The notes beneath the pieces are model-generated. The model was given only the letters and a program-made list of their open reading frames with translations. It had not been told where the DNA came from and did no database searches. A program made the translations under genes and the position numbers. Of a stretch of 38,129 bases of DNA, positions 7,991 through 16,235 are shown in pieces. Positions within the stretch are counted from its first letter, which is position 1, and the number at the start of each line of letters is the position of its first letter. The stretch comes from Clostridia bacterium (GTDB lineage Bacteria; Bacillota; Clostridia; Christensenellales; Borkfalkiaceae): assembly GCA_900767815.1 (NCBI GenBank), contig CAAGAM010000030.1:1-38129 (forward strand), given 5' to 3'.

Positions 7991-9280
7991 TTAACGGCGT
8001 TCGAGTTTTGTCTGTCCGCCCATGAAAGGAACGAGTACGTCGGGAATGCGGATAGAACCGTCGGCAAGCTGTAACTGTTCGATGAGCGCGGGGAATACTC
8101 TCGACGTCGCAAGCCCCGAACCGTTGAGCGTGTGGACGAATCTCGTTTTGCCCGTTTCCTTATCTCTGAATCTCGTGTTGTTTCTTCTTGCCTGATAGTC
8201 GTTGGCGTTCGATACGGACGAAACTTCTTTGTAAATTCCCATGGAAGGAATCCATACTTCGATATCGTAAGTTCTCGCCATGGAAGCCGAGCAGTCGCCC
8301 GCGGCGAGTTTGGAAAGTCTGAAATGAAGCCCCAAACCTTCCATGAGCGCGCAAGCCTTGTTTACGAGTTCTTCAAACGCTTCTTTGGACTTGTCGGGAT
8401 GAGCGTACTGAACCATTTCGACTTTGTTGAACTGGTGACCTCTTATCATTCCGCGTTCTTCGGCTCTGTAAGTCCCCGCCTCTTTACGGTAGCAGGGGGT
8501 GTAAGCGAAGAATTTCATCGGGAGCTTGTCCTCGTCGATAATTTCGCCCGAATACATGTTGACGAGTGCCGTTTCGGCGGTGGGGAGCATGAATTTCGCC
8601 TTTTTCTTTTCGCCGTCCTCGCTGTCAACCCAATAAACTTCGTCGGTGAATTTGGGGAACTGTCCCGCGCCGAATCCGCAGTTGTAGCCGAGCATGTGCG
8701 GGGGAAGAATCATTTCGTAACCGTCTTTAAGGTGAGTTGCGACGAAGTAGTTAAGAAGCGCCCATTCGAGCCTTGCGCCGTCTCCGCGGTAAATCCAATA
8801 GCCGTTACCCGAAAGCTTAACCCCTCTTTCGTAATCGATGATGCCGAGGTCGGTGCAGAGATCGACGTGGTTCTTGGGCTTAAAATCGAATTCGGGTTTT
8901 TCGCCGAAAACTTTGATTACTTTATTGTTTTCCTTTTCGCCGGGAAGAAGGTCGTCGTCGGGCATGTTGGGAAGTTTTGCAATGAAATCGGTGATTTCCT
9001 GCTGGTATGCGTTGATTTTCGCGTCGCCTTCGGTAATTTCGTCGCCTATGGTTCTCATGCGCGCGAAAATTTCTTCAACGGGCTTGCCTTCCTTTTTATA
9101 CTTCGGGATTTCCGCCGAAACTTTGTTTCTTTCGGCTTTCAAAGCCTCGATTTCGCTCATGAGTTTCTTTCTCGCGGCGTCGAGCTTTAAAATTTCTGTA
9201 AAATCGACTATGCAACCTTTCTTTGCAAGCCTTTCCTTAACGAGTTCGGGATTTTCGGTGATAAGCTTTATATCGAGCAT
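7991..9280 (-). CDS. serS: Seryl-tRNA synthetase
   Basis: A 429-residue class II synthetase that charges tRNA-Ser in the cytoplasm. The N-terminal coiled-coil arm (about residues 30-100, rich in Lys/Glu) binds the long variable arm of the tRNA. Class II motif 2 reads CYRKEAGTYRAEERGMIRGHQF and motif 3 ends GSGLATSRVFPALIEQ, both standard for SerRS. I place the start at MLDIKLITENPELVK because GAGG lies 8 bases before that ATG; an upstream in-frame ATG (9328) has no ribosome binding site and sits close to the predicted transcription start. The leader is only about 55 bases, too short for a T-box, so regulation is probably at the promoter. Confidence 0.96.
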   Translation of the reverse strand: MLDIKLITENPELVKERLAKKGCIVDFTEILKLDAARKKLMSEIEALKAERNKVSAEIPKYKKEGKPVEEIFARMRTIGDEITEGDAKINAYQQEITDFIAKLPNMPDDDLLPGEKENNKVIKVFGEKPEFDFKPKNHVDLCTDLGIIDYERGVKLSGNGYWIYRGDGARLEWALLNYFVATHLKDGYEMILPPHMLGYNCGFGAGQFPKFTDEVYWVDSEDGEKKKAKFMLPTAETALVNMYSGEIIDEDKLPMKFFAYTPCYRKEAGTYRAEERGMIRGHQFNKVEMVQYAHPDKSKEAFEELVNKACALMEGLGLHFRLSKLAAGDCSASMARTYDIEVWIPSMGIYKEVSSVSNANDYQARRNNTRFRDKETGKTRFVHTLNGSGLATSRVFPALIEQLQLADGSIRIPDVLVPFMGGQTKLERR

Positions 9281-9342
9281 TTCTTTTTCCTCTTTAAAAC
9301 TTTTTTCGGGAAGACGAGTCATTCCCATATATATACAAACTT

Positions 9343-9371
9343 AGTATATACTATTTTTCCCCGATTTGCAA
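9343..9371 (-). promoter_or_regulatory. Promoter for serS
   Basis: On the minus strand: TTGCAA (9366-9371), a 17-base spacer, TATACT (9343-9348). Confidence 0.75.
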
Positions 9372-9422
9372 GTGATTGGAAACGGCTTGACGATTTTTTT
9401 ATCTTCGCGCCTTATTTTAAAA

Positions 9423-9457
9423 CGCGCCGTTAAGTCCTTTCGGGATTTAACGGCGCG
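9423..9457 (-). terminator. Terminator of the glycosyltransferase/acyltransferase operon
   Basis: An 11-bp perfect stem CGCGCCGTTAA / TTAACGGCGCG, followed on the minus strand by TTTTAAAATA. It lies 21 bases after the acyltransferase stop. Confidence 0.85.
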
Positions 9458-9477
9458 CAAAAATAAATTTTTGTTTT

Positions 9478-10293
9478 TCAGGCGGTGGCGGTGCGGGTTT
9501 CCGCTCCGCTTTCGCCCTCGGGGAGTTTAACGTATCTGATATATTCCACGTTGCTCGCCTTGGATCGTTTAACCATCGTTTCGTAAACCTTGTCTCTCAG
9601 GTATTTCTGATTTTCTTTAACCGATAAATCGCTTTTCGGGAAGAACGGACCGTCTATATATACGGTTACGCCCGGGCGACTGCGTAAAAATCTTTTTCTG
9701 AAAACCCTCGTGAAACAGAAAACGGGCTTGTTTTCCTTGGCGGGGTATTTGAACGAAACGTCCTTGAAAGGGCGGATGCCCGTATAATACGGCCAGATAT
9801 GCGCTTCGGGATAAATCATGATTACTTTGTTTTTCTTCGAGTAATCGGAAATCGCGGCGGTGAATTTGCGCATTCCGCCGAAAGTCGTCGCGATAGGGAT
9901 TCCTCCGAGCATCTGAACGAAGGACGAAACGACGGGGAGAGAAACGGCGTCGGGACTAACTATTATATTCGCCTTATGCGGAAAGGCGACTCTTCCCGGG
10001 GTGAATGCGTCCGCCGCTTCCATTGTGTGGTTGCCGTAAAGATAATATCCTTTTCTTTTATAAGCTCTTAAAACCTTTTTGTTTTTTATCCTTTCGCCGT
10101 GAACGAGTTTGTTGTAAATCGTTACGACGGGTACCGCAAAAAAGTAGTACAGAAGAAAAGAACTTAACTTCCATAAAAGACTTTTCTTTTCGTAAGTATA
10201 ATCGGCGGGAAGTTCTTTCGTTTTGATTTCGTTGCTCGCGAAATCGTCGTTAAGCTCGTCTTTATAGTATCTTGTTTTATTGTTTCTGCTCAT
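9478..10293 (-). CDS. LPLAT-family acyltransferase (1-acylglycerol-3-phosphate acyltransferase-like)
   Basis: A 271-residue membrane-associated protein with a hydrophobic segment near 41-62 (LWKLSSFLLYYFFAVPVVTI). The acyltransferase active-site region is GNHTMEAADAF with His89 and Asp95, and the second block is YPEAHIWPYYTGIRPFK (161-177), in the place of the PlsC EGTR block. His and Asp are separated by five residues rather than the usual four; I believe a clostridial subgroup shares this. Its start overlaps the end of the glycosyltransferase gene by 17 bases, so the two are translated from one message. Expected role: acylating a lysolipid or glycolipid precursor with acyl-CoA or acyl-ACP. 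The true acceptor is unknown. Confidence 0.8.
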   Translation of the reverse strand: MSRNNKTRYYKDELNDDFASNEIKTKELPADYTYEKKSLLWKLSSFLLYYFFAVPVVTIYNKLVHGERIKNKKVLRAYKRKGYYLYGNHTMEAADAFTPGRVAFPHKANIIVSPDAVSLPVVSSFVQMLGGIPIATTFGGMRKFTAAISDYSKKNKVIMIYPEAHIWPYYTGIRPFKDVSFKYPAKENKPVFCFTRVFRKRFLRSRPGVTVYIDGPFFPKSDLSVKENQKYLRDKVYETMVKRSKASNVEYIRYVKLPEGESGAETRTATA

Positions 10294-11437
10294 CGTTTTT
10301 TGCCTGATTCTTCTTCATCTCTATTGCCGAGAGGAGCATTTCCTCCATTTTGTGCATGCATTCTTTCTGGTCGAAATTTCCGATAATCGACTTATAGCGG
10401 GCTTTATACTCTTTAATAAGCTCGGGGTGTTCGTACCAGAAGTCTATTTTGGCGGCAAGGTCGTTCGCGTCGTTTAATTTGAAAAGATTGTTTTCGTCCA
10501 GCGCGAAAGCTTTCGTCGCGCTTCTCGGGGAGTTGTTTATGACGGGTATAAGCCCCGAAACGATCGCTTCCAGGCATGCTATCGCTTCGATTTCTATAAT
10601 GGCGGTGTGGACGTAAAGATCCGCCCCGTGGAGAAGAGAAAGAAGTTCGTCTCTCGGGAAGAGCCTGAACTCGGCGTCCGTTCCGTGTTTTGCCGAAAGT
10701 TTTTTAAGGCTGTTTTCGTAAGGTCCCGCGCCCGCGAACACGAGCTTGATGTCGTCGCGGTGTTTGCTCTTTGCGGTTGCTTTTATAAGCAGATGCTGAG
10801 CTTTTTCCTTGCTGTATCTGCCCGTGCATACTATAGTGAATTTGTCGCTTATACGGTTAGACGGAACGTCTTTGTAAAACTGTTCGTTAACGCCGTTGGA
10901 AATAACCACGGCGTTCGTTTTATGCGTTTCTTTTTCGAAAACGTCGCGTATGAAAGTCGTGGGGTAATGAATAATGTCGCAGTATTGATACACGTGCTTA
11001 TAAAAATTCTTATAGACAAGCGTGTTTGCGAGCGGGAAATTCATCATGAACACGTGCGCCGTAACGTTTTCCGCCTGGCAATGGAAACTTGCGGTTATGG
11101 GTTTATTTAATTCTTTGGCGATTTTTGCCGCTCTTCTTGCGAGGAAAAACGGAATGAGAAGGTGAACGACGTCCGAGCCTTCTATCGCCTTTCTCAGAAC
11201 GCTCTCGTCCGCCTTTGCGGGGGTTACGCCGTTCTTTTCGAGAATTTTATTGCAGAATTTCCCGAGATTGAGAGTGGGCGTTACGTAATAGTTTTCGAGA
11301 TTGTTCTTGTCCTTGTCGCAGCAGACCACGCGGACCTCGTGTCCTTTGGATCTGAGATAATCGATAAGGTTGGTTGCGGCGAGTGTGGTTCCGTTGTTCT
11401 TTTCTCCCAGAATATCGCAAACAATGCAAGCTATCAT
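10277..11437 (-). CDS. Family GT4 glycosyltransferase (diacylglycerol glucosyltransferase-like)
   Basis: A 386-residue GT-B-fold protein. The N-terminal half starts MIACIVCDILGEKNNGT, the acceptor domain. The C-terminal donor domain has VCTGRYSKEKAQHLLIKA (203-220), FAGAGPY (234-240) and the EX7E motif at Glu282 and Glu290 that grips the nucleotide sugar. This arrangement, together with the acyltransferase gene overlapping its end, fits synthesis of a membrane glycolipid such as a glucosyl-diacylglycerol, but a cell-wall glycan is also possible. GGAGG stands 7 bases before the ATG and a clear promoter lies about 80 bases upstream. A copy of the 14-bp motif is inside the coding sequence at 10384-10397, encoding part of RYKSII. 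Confidence 0.85.
   Translation of the reverse strand: MIACIVCDILGEKNNGTTLAATNLIDYLRSKGHEVRVVCCDKDKNNLENYYVTPTLNLGKFCNKILEKNGVTPAKADESVLRKAIEGSDVVHLLIPFFLARRAAKIAKELNKPITASFHCQAENVTAHVFMMNFPLANTLVYKNFYKHVYQYCDIIHYPTTFIRDVFEKETHKTNAVVISNGVNEQFYKDVPSNRISDKFTIVCTGRYSKEKAQHLLIKATAKSKHRDDIKLVFAGAGPYENSLKKLSAKHGTDAEFRLFPRDELLSLLHGADLYVHTAIIEIEAIACLEAIVSGLIPVINNSPRSATKAFALDENNLFKLNDANDLAAKIDFWYEHPELIKEYKARYKSIIGNFDQKECMHKMEEMLLSAIEMKKNQAKNDEQKQ
10384..10397 (+). repeat. 14-bp motif, copy 3 (inside the GT4 gene)
   Basis: TAATCGACTTATAG, preceded by GA as in the intergenic copies. On the coding strand it reads (C)TAT AAG TCG ATT A, i.e. Tyr-Lys-Ser-Ile. Confidence 0.8.
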
Positions 11438-11515
11438 GTCAAACCTCCGTCCGACGTTATCTTACGCCGGAATTTTCGCGTCCCGCCGTTGCCGGTCGGG
11501 TATTTTTCCGTTCTC

Positions 11516-11544
11516 AGTATAAGATACTTGTAAAAAATAATCAA
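11516..11544 (-). promoter_or_regulatory. Promoter for the glycosyltransferase/acyltransferase operon
   Basis: On the minus strand: TTGATT (11539-11544), a 17-base spacer, TATACT (11516-11521). Confidence 0.75.
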
Positions 11545-11933
11545 CCGAAAAAAGGAAATTTATCCGAGAAATTCCTATAAATATCGGAGACGGCGTTCCG
11601 TTTTGCGTAGAATGTCCCGAAATCCCGCTCTCCGATCCGGAGAATTCCTTTTTGCGGTCTGCAATTTTCCCGCGGGTTATTCTTTTATCGGCTGACGGAA
11701 CGGGAGGCGAAATATCCTGCGTGAAGGCTTTGTTCCGAAAGGCGACAAAATCGCAATCGCAATGAAAAAGCCGCGCTATAAGTCGATTATCGTTGCATTT
11801 TCCGTTTAACGGATGTTTTTTTTCGGGAAATTCCGGTGTTTTCCGCGGAAGGCACGATTGCCCGCGTTCGTCGGGAAACGGCGGATTTTAAGGCAAAAAC
11901 CGTGTGAAATCGCCGAAATTTCGTTGTTTTGAA
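11545..11933. other. Intergenic region between divergent operons
   Basis: About 390 bases between the GT4 and tldD promoters. No convincing open frame with a ribosome binding site exists on either strand. The only marked element is motif copy 4 at 11776-11789. Composition resembles neighbouring DNA. It could be a decayed gene or simply a long spacer. Confidence 0.5.
11776..11789 (-). repeat. 14-bp motif, copy 4 (intergenic, opposite orientation)
   Basis: Plus strand reads CTATAAGTCGATTA, followed by TCG; the reverse complement is CGATAATCGACTTATAG, then GCGC. It is the only one of the six copies in this orientation. Confidence 0.8.
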
Positions 11934-11962
11934 TTGACAAAGCATTTTATTCAATATATAAT
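11934..11962 (+). promoter_or_regulatory. Consensus promoter for tldD-tldE
   Basis: TTGACA (11934-11939), a 17-base spacer, TATAAT (11957-11962): perfect sigma-A consensus. The leader to the tldD start is about 95 bases and contains the palindrome GGCATATGCC next to the ribosome binding site. Confidence 0.88.
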
Positions 11963-12065
11963 GAAAGAAAAGATGAAAAAGTCGGTTTTTCGCGGTGCGA
12001 CGGGCGTTTTACGAGGCTGCCGGGCGGAAAACCGTCGGACAGGCATATGCCAAGGAGAAAAAGAT

Positions 12066-13463
12066 ATGGCATTTTCGGAATTTCTCGAAAGTAAAAGGGA
12101 AGCGATGAAAAAGCTCGTCAATGAGCTTTCGGATAGCTTTTCTTACGTAAGCGTACTCGGCACGGACGTGAGGATGACGCTTTGTACGGCTGATTTTCGT
12201 TCGTCGTCCGTCAGAGACGGTGCGGGCGAATGCGGCTTCGTCGTTAAAATGTGGAAAGGCGGAGCTTATTTCGAATATTCGCTCGACGATATAACGGGAG
12301 ATATACACGCGCTCGCCGATAAAATAGCGGCGGAAGTTAAACCGGCGAAAGAACTCGACGGCAGGCAGATATCGCCCGAAGAACCACTGGACGAACCTTT
12401 GAAAGATTCGTTTGCAAGGCAAACCGATTTCGACGAGTTCGGCGATAAAGACCTTCTGGATTTCTGCGTGAAAATCAAAGACGAAATCAAAAGGAGAAGC
12501 GATAAGGTTGTCAACGCGATAGGGTACGTTCAACCCTTTTCGGTTTCGAAACTGTTCGTTTCGAAAAACAGAGAACTCGACCAGAGCTACGGCTGGGTTA
12601 ACGCTATGGCGATAGCCGTTTATAAGGACGGCAAAACGGTGCGCGCGAGAGAGGACGCGTACTCGACGAAGATCGCGGAGGTTTTCGAAGCTCTTCCCGC
12701 CAAACTCGATAAACTTATCGACAAGGCGGAACACCTCGTTAAAGCCGAACCGATAAAGCCGGGGATTTACGACGTTATAACCGACAGTTCCATTTCGGGG
12801 CTTATCGCGCACGAGGCGTTCGGTCACGGCGTGGAGATGGATCAGTTCGTTAAGGACAGAGCTTTGGCAAAAGAATACGTCGGCAAATACGTTGCGTCCC
12901 CCGTATGCAACATGAAGGACGGCGCGGCGGCAACCCTTTCCGCGGCTTCTTATTTCTTCGACGACGACGGGGTTTTAGCGGGCGACACTCAGATAATCGA
13001 AAACGGCATACTCGTCTCGGGTATGTGCGATCTCGTTTCGGCGAGCGAACTTAACGCAACCCCCACGGGCAACGGCAGAAGAGAGAGCTACAAGAGAAAG
13101 GCGTACACGAGAATGACCAACACCTTTTTCGAGGCGGGTTCCGATAAGCTTGAGGATATGATTGCTTCCGTTAAGCACGGTTACATGCTTTTCGAAACCA
13201 ACAACGGCATGGAAGACCCGAAGAACTGGCAGATACAATGCACGGCGGAATACGGAATAGAAATAATCGACGGCAAACTTACCGAAAATTACGTTTCGCC
13301 CGTCGTTATGAGCGGAAGCGTCCCCGAACTTTTAAAATCGATAACCATGGTTTCGGACGGGCTGAGCGTTATCGGCGCGGGACAGTGCGGCAAGGGGTAC
13401 AAAGAATGGGTGAGGGTTTCGGACGGCGGACCCGCGCTCAAAGTGAGGTGTAAACTCGCATGA
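12066..13463 (+). CDS. tldD: TldD-type metalloprotease subunit
   Basis: A 465-residue cytoplasmic zinc protease. The motif HEAFGHG has His249, Glu250 and His254 in the HExxxH pattern that marks TldD rather than its inactive partner TldE. In Escherichia coli the TldD-TldE heterodimer trims unfolded peptides, matures microcin B17 and degrades the antitoxin CcdA; here the substrate is unknown. I chose the start at MAFSEF because AAGGAG lies just upstream; an upstream in-frame ATG (11904) precedes the promoter and cannot be the start. The stop overlaps the next ATG by four bases (ATGA), so translation is probably coupled and the two subunits made together. Confidence 0.9.
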   Translation: MAFSEFLESKREAMKKLVNELSDSFSYVSVLGTDVRMTLCTADFRSSSVRDGAGECGFVVKMWKGGAYFEYSLDDITGDIHALADKIAAEVKPAKELDGRQISPEEPLDEPLKDSFARQTDFDEFGDKDLLDFCVKIKDEIKRRSDKVVNAIGYVQPFSVSKLFVSKNRELDQSYGWVNAMAIAVYKDGKTVRAREDAYSTKIAEVFEALPAKLDKLIDKAEHLVKAEPIKPGIYDVITDSSISGLIAHEAFGHGVEMDQFVKDRALAKEYVGKYVASPVCNMKDGAAATLSAASYFFDDDGVLAGDTQIIENGILVSGMCDLVSASELNATPTGNGRRESYKRKAYTRMTNTFFEAGSDKLEDMIASVKHGYMLFETNNGMEDPKNWQIQCTAEYGIEIIDGKLTENYVSPVVMSGSVPELLKSITMVSDGLSVIGAGQCGKGYKEWVRVSDGGPALKVRCKLA

Positions 13464-14743
13464 AAATACAGATTTCCGAACTTAAAAAACTCATCGGGGC
13501 GAACAAACGAGTCTCCGATTATAAAATCAACTCGACGGAAACGACGTCGGACGAACTCTTTTTCGTTCACAGAAAGCTCGAAACGGCGAGACATACCGAC
13601 ACGCGCGACGTGACGGTTACCGTTTACGTCGATCACGACGGCAAGAAGGGCGAATCGTCCTTCCCCGTCTATTCCTCGATGAACGAAGAAGAAATCAGGC
13701 ACAAAATAACCGCCGCGGCGGAAAGGGCGAAACTCGTTTTCAACGAGCCTTACGATATCCCGCGCGGCGAAAAAATCGAGAGAAAAGTCGCTTCCGATTT
13801 CGAAAAATACGACCCGAAAGAACTTGCGGCGAAAATTGCCGACGCCGTTTTCAAAGCGGATAAATTCGAGGGCGGCTCGATAAACGCGCTCGAAGTTTTC
13901 GTATATAAGCACGTTTCGTCGGTGTTAAACGGCAGGGGCGTGGACGCGACGGAGATAAAATACGACGCCATGGTCGAAGCTATCCCCACCTGGAACGAGG
14001 GCGGGGAATCGGTCGAGCTTTACGAGGCGTATCGTTTCACCGAATTCGACGAAAACGACGTTACGAGAGAAATAGAAGAAAAGATGAAAGAGGTGCGCGA
14101 CCGTAAACGCGCGAAAAAACCCGAAGGAAAGATAAACGTTCCCGTGGTTTTAAACGCCAAGGAAGCGGGCGAACTTTTCACCGAAATCGCTTTCGACCTC
14201 AATTATTCGGCGGCTTATTCTCATTCCGCGCTTCATAAAATCGGCGACGATCTGCAAAAGGGCGACGGCGATAAGATAAACCTTACGATGAAAGGCGAAA
14301 TCAAAGGCAGCAGATTTTCCGCCGCGTTCGACGCGGACGGCGTTGCGCTCGCCGACAGGAAGATTATAGAAAACGGTAAGGTCGTCGGTATGTTCGGCGC
14401 GAACAGATTCGCCGAATACCTCGGCGAAAAGCCGACGGGCAACCTCAGGTGTGTCGAGGTTGAAAAGGGAACGCTCACGGACGAAGAACTCCCGAAAGCT
14501 CCTTATCTCGAATGCGTTTCGCTTTCGGGCTTGCAGCTCGACCTTTACAACGATTACATAGGCGGCGAAATAAGGCTCGCTTATTATCACGATGGCGAAA
14601 AGGTCGTTCCCCTTACGGGGATTTCGATGAGCGGCAGGCTTTCCGAAGTGCTTGCGAACATCCGCCTTTCCGACAAGACGAGGGTTTTCGAAAACTACGG
14701 CGGACCTTACAAAGTTCTTCTGAAAGGAATGGAAATACTTTAA
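13460..14743 (+). CDS. pmbA: TldE/PmbA-type protease subunit
   Basis: A 427-residue partner of TldD in the PmbA/TldD family. It lacks the HExxxH zinc motif, as expected for TldE. The C-terminal half carries family-like blocks: VVLNAKEAGELFTEIAFDLN, a stretch around AAFDADGVALADRKIIENGKVV, and the terminal GISMSGRLSEVL region. GAGGTG precedes the ATG by about 9 bases, within the end of tldD. Length is normal for the family. Together with tldD it should form a heterodimer whose peptides enter a narrow catalytic chamber. Confidence 0.87.
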   Translation: MKIQISELKKLIGANKRVSDYKINSTETTSDELFFVHRKLETARHTDTRDVTVTVYVDHDGKKGESSFPVYSSMNEEEIRHKITAAAERAKLVFNEPYDIPRGEKIERKVASDFEKYDPKELAAKIADAVFKADKFEGGSINALEVFVYKHVSSVLNGRGVDATEIKYDAMVEAIPTWNEGGESVELYEAYRFTEFDENDVTREIEEKMKEVRDRKRAKKPEGKINVPVVLNAKEAGELFTEIAFDLNYSAAYSHSALHKIGDDLQKGDGDKINLTMKGEIKGSRFSAAFDADGVALADRKIIENGKVVGMFGANRFAEYLGEKPTGNLRCVEVEKGTLTDEELPKAPYLECVSLSGLQLDLYNDYIGGEIRLAYYHDGEKVVPLTGISMSGRLSEVLANIRLSDKTRVFENYGGPYKVLLKGMEIL

Positions 14744-14788
14744 AATCATAAGCGGATTTGCCGCATCGCCAAAAGAAGGAGGATTATC

Positions 14789-15376
14789 ATGAAAGAAGAA
14801 TTCGAGTGGATTCAGACCTGGTGCGATCACACCGACAAAAAAGATTTGCCGAGGGTTCTGTTCGTCGGCGACAGTATTACGCGCGCTTATTACGAGGACG
14901 TCAGAAACAAGCTCGGCGGTAAGTGTTACGCGGATTACGTAGCGACGTCTTATGCCGTAGACTCGAAAATTTATACGGACGTAACGGCGGGGCTTGCGGC
15001 CGATTCCGATTACGCGCTCATACATTTCAATCACGGTTTGCACGGCATGCGCATGACCGACAAGGTTTACGGCGAGGGGATAGAAAAACTGCTTAAAGAA
15101 ATAGGCAAAAACAGAAAAGTTATCCTTGCCACGTCGACTATCGTCAAGGAAAGCGGCAACGCGAGAATAGATTATAAGCAAACGGGTATAATTCTTCGCA
15201 GAAACGAAATAGTCAGATACATTGCGGGCAAATACGGTTACGGCGTGGACGATCTCTACACGGTAAGCGCGAACGTTCCGAACGAAATGAGGCTGGACGA
15301 CGGAGTCCATTATACCGAAGCGGGCAGCGAAAGGCTCGCCGAACACGTTGCGAAAGTCATACTTTCGGCTCTCTGA
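14789..15376 (+). CDS. SGNH/GDSL-family hydrolase, cytoplasmic
   Basis: A 195-residue single-domain SGNH hydrolase without a signal peptide. Block I is VLFVGDSIT with nucleophile Ser29; the block III Asn is in HFNHGLHG (Asn81); block V is LDDGVHYTEAG with Asp171 and His174 completing the catalytic set. Such enzymes remove acyl or acetyl groups from sugars or lipids; no signal peptide implies an intracellular substrate. A strong AGGAGG lies 8 bases before the ATG. It follows pmbA after 45 bases with no terminator, so it may be the third gene of the tldD operon, though no shared function is known. Confidence 0.85.
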   Translation: MKEEFEWIQTWCDHTDKKDLPRVLFVGDSITRAYYEDVRNKLGGKCYADYVATSYAVDSKIYTDVTAGLAADSDYALIHFNHGLHGMRMTDKVYGEGIEKLLKEIGKNRKVILATSTIVKESGNARIDYKQTGIILRRNEIVRYIAGKYGYGVDDLYTVSANVPNEMRLDDGVHYTEAGSERLAEHVAKVILSAL

Positions 15377-15506
15377 TTTCTCTCGTTTTTCAAAGTTTCG
15401 CCGGAGATTTTGACGGGCGGCGGACGTTTTTCGTAAATATCCGCGGCAAAATCCGTAATAATTTATAAAAATTATGCAATTTGCCCGATAAACGCCCTAA
15501 AAAAAG

Positions 15507-15535
15507 TTGACGAAACGATTTAAAAATGATATACT
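15507..15535 (+). promoter_or_regulatory. Promoter of the rpsL (str) operon
   Basis: TTGACG (15507-15512), a 17-base spacer, TATACT (15530-15535). The transcript should start near 15542. The str cluster therefore begins here rather than by readthrough from rpoBC, which is not in the window. Confidence 0.82.
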
Positions 15536-15544
15536 TAATCGGTG

Positions 15545-15587
15545 ATTATCCGTAAAGGTATGCAAACTTGTGCGGATAATACCTTTA
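15545..15587 (+). promoter_or_regulatory. 5' leader of rpsL with two competing hairpins
   Basis: ATTATCCG (15545-15552) pairs perfectly with CGGATAAT (15573-15580). The adjoining TAAAGGTAT (15553-15561) pairs perfectly with ATACCTTTA (15579-15587). The arms interleave (a-b-a'-b'), so with almost no linker the two helices should exclude each other, a switch-like leader at the extreme 5' end of the mRNA. Confidence 0.6.
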
Positions 15588-15653
15588 TTATGCTTTCTTT
15601 AAACGGGTTAGGGTCCGTTTTCAGAATATCCAAATCTATAAGGAGGTAAAGAA

Positions 15654-16025
15654 ATGCCAACCATCAACCAACTTATCAAGCAAGGCAGAGTTACGGCGCA
15701 GGACAAGTGCAAGACTCCTATCATGAATCATTGCCCGCAGAAGAGAGGCGTATGCCTTTCCGTCACTACGACTTCCCCCAAAAAGCCTAACTCGGCGCTT
15801 CGTAAGATCGCGAGAGTTCGTCTCACGAACAAGCAGGAAGGAACGGTGTATATTCCCGGCGAAGGTCACAACCTTCAGGAACACAGCTCCGTGCTTATCC
15901 GCGGCGGAAGAGTAAGAGATTTGCCCGGCGTAAGATATCATATCATCCGCGGCACGCTCGATACCGCAGGCGTTGCGAAGAGAAAACAGGCAAGAAGCAA
16001 ATACGGCGCGAAACGCCCCAAGTAA
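15654..16025 (+). CDS. rpsL: Ribosomal protein S12
   Basis: A 123-residue protein of the 30S decoding centre. It begins MPTINQLIKQGR and carries the PKKPNSALRK block (Lys43/Lys44) and the GHNLQEHSSVLIRGGRVRDLPG block. Bacillus subtilis S12 has an insert near residue 30 that is absent here. At residue 88, where most bacteria have Lys in RVKDLPG, this protein has Arg (AGA at 15915-15917). TAAGGAGG stands before the ATG. It is the first gene of the operon rpsL-rpsG-fusA and probably tuf. Confidence 0.98.
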   Translation: MPTINQLIKQGRVTAQDKCKTPIMNHCPQKRGVCLSVTTTSPKKPNSALRKIARVRLTNKQEGTVYIPGEGHNLQEHSSVLIRGGRVRDLPGVRYHIIRGTLDTAGVAKRKQARSKYGAKRPK

Positions 16026-16072
16026 TTTAACTTAAACTTTTAAATTAAATTAGAATTTGCAAAATCACAAAT

Positions 16073-16208
16073 CCTACTTATGGCGGAGATTCTGAAACGC
16101 CCGAAGAGTAGGCAGTACGACGTTTAGAACGTCGGAAGGTTCGCTCCCGCAAGGTAAACCGAGCGGTTTAAGAGCGATAGCTGTACACGGGTTATATTTA
16201 TTATACCC
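16073..16208 (+). promoter_or_regulatory. Structured rpsL-rpsG intercistronic RNA (candidate S7 regulatory site)
   Basis: The 210-base gap between rpsL and rpsG holds several consecutive helices: CCTACT/AGTAGG (16073-16078, 16107-16112) enclosing GGCG/CGCC; CGACGTT/AACGTCG (16118-16134); CGCTC/GAGCG (16142-16146, 16172-16176) enclosing AAACC/GGTTT; and GGGT..ACCC (16189-16208), about 13 bases before the rpsG Shine-Dalgarno. In Escherichia coli ribosomal protein S7 represses its own translation by binding the rpsL-rpsG intercistronic region. This may be the equivalent, but its sequence is not one I recognise. Confidence 0.55.
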
Positions 16209-16235
16209 TAAAAAATTTAAAGGAGGACAACCATT

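Noticed and set aside
9281..9345. T-box before serS
   Set aside because: The leader between the predicted start site and the ATG is only about 55 bases, with no T-box sequence or specifier structure.
11904..12065. N-terminal extension of TldD
   Set aside because: The upstream ATG precedes the consensus promoter; the codons read through promoter and leader.
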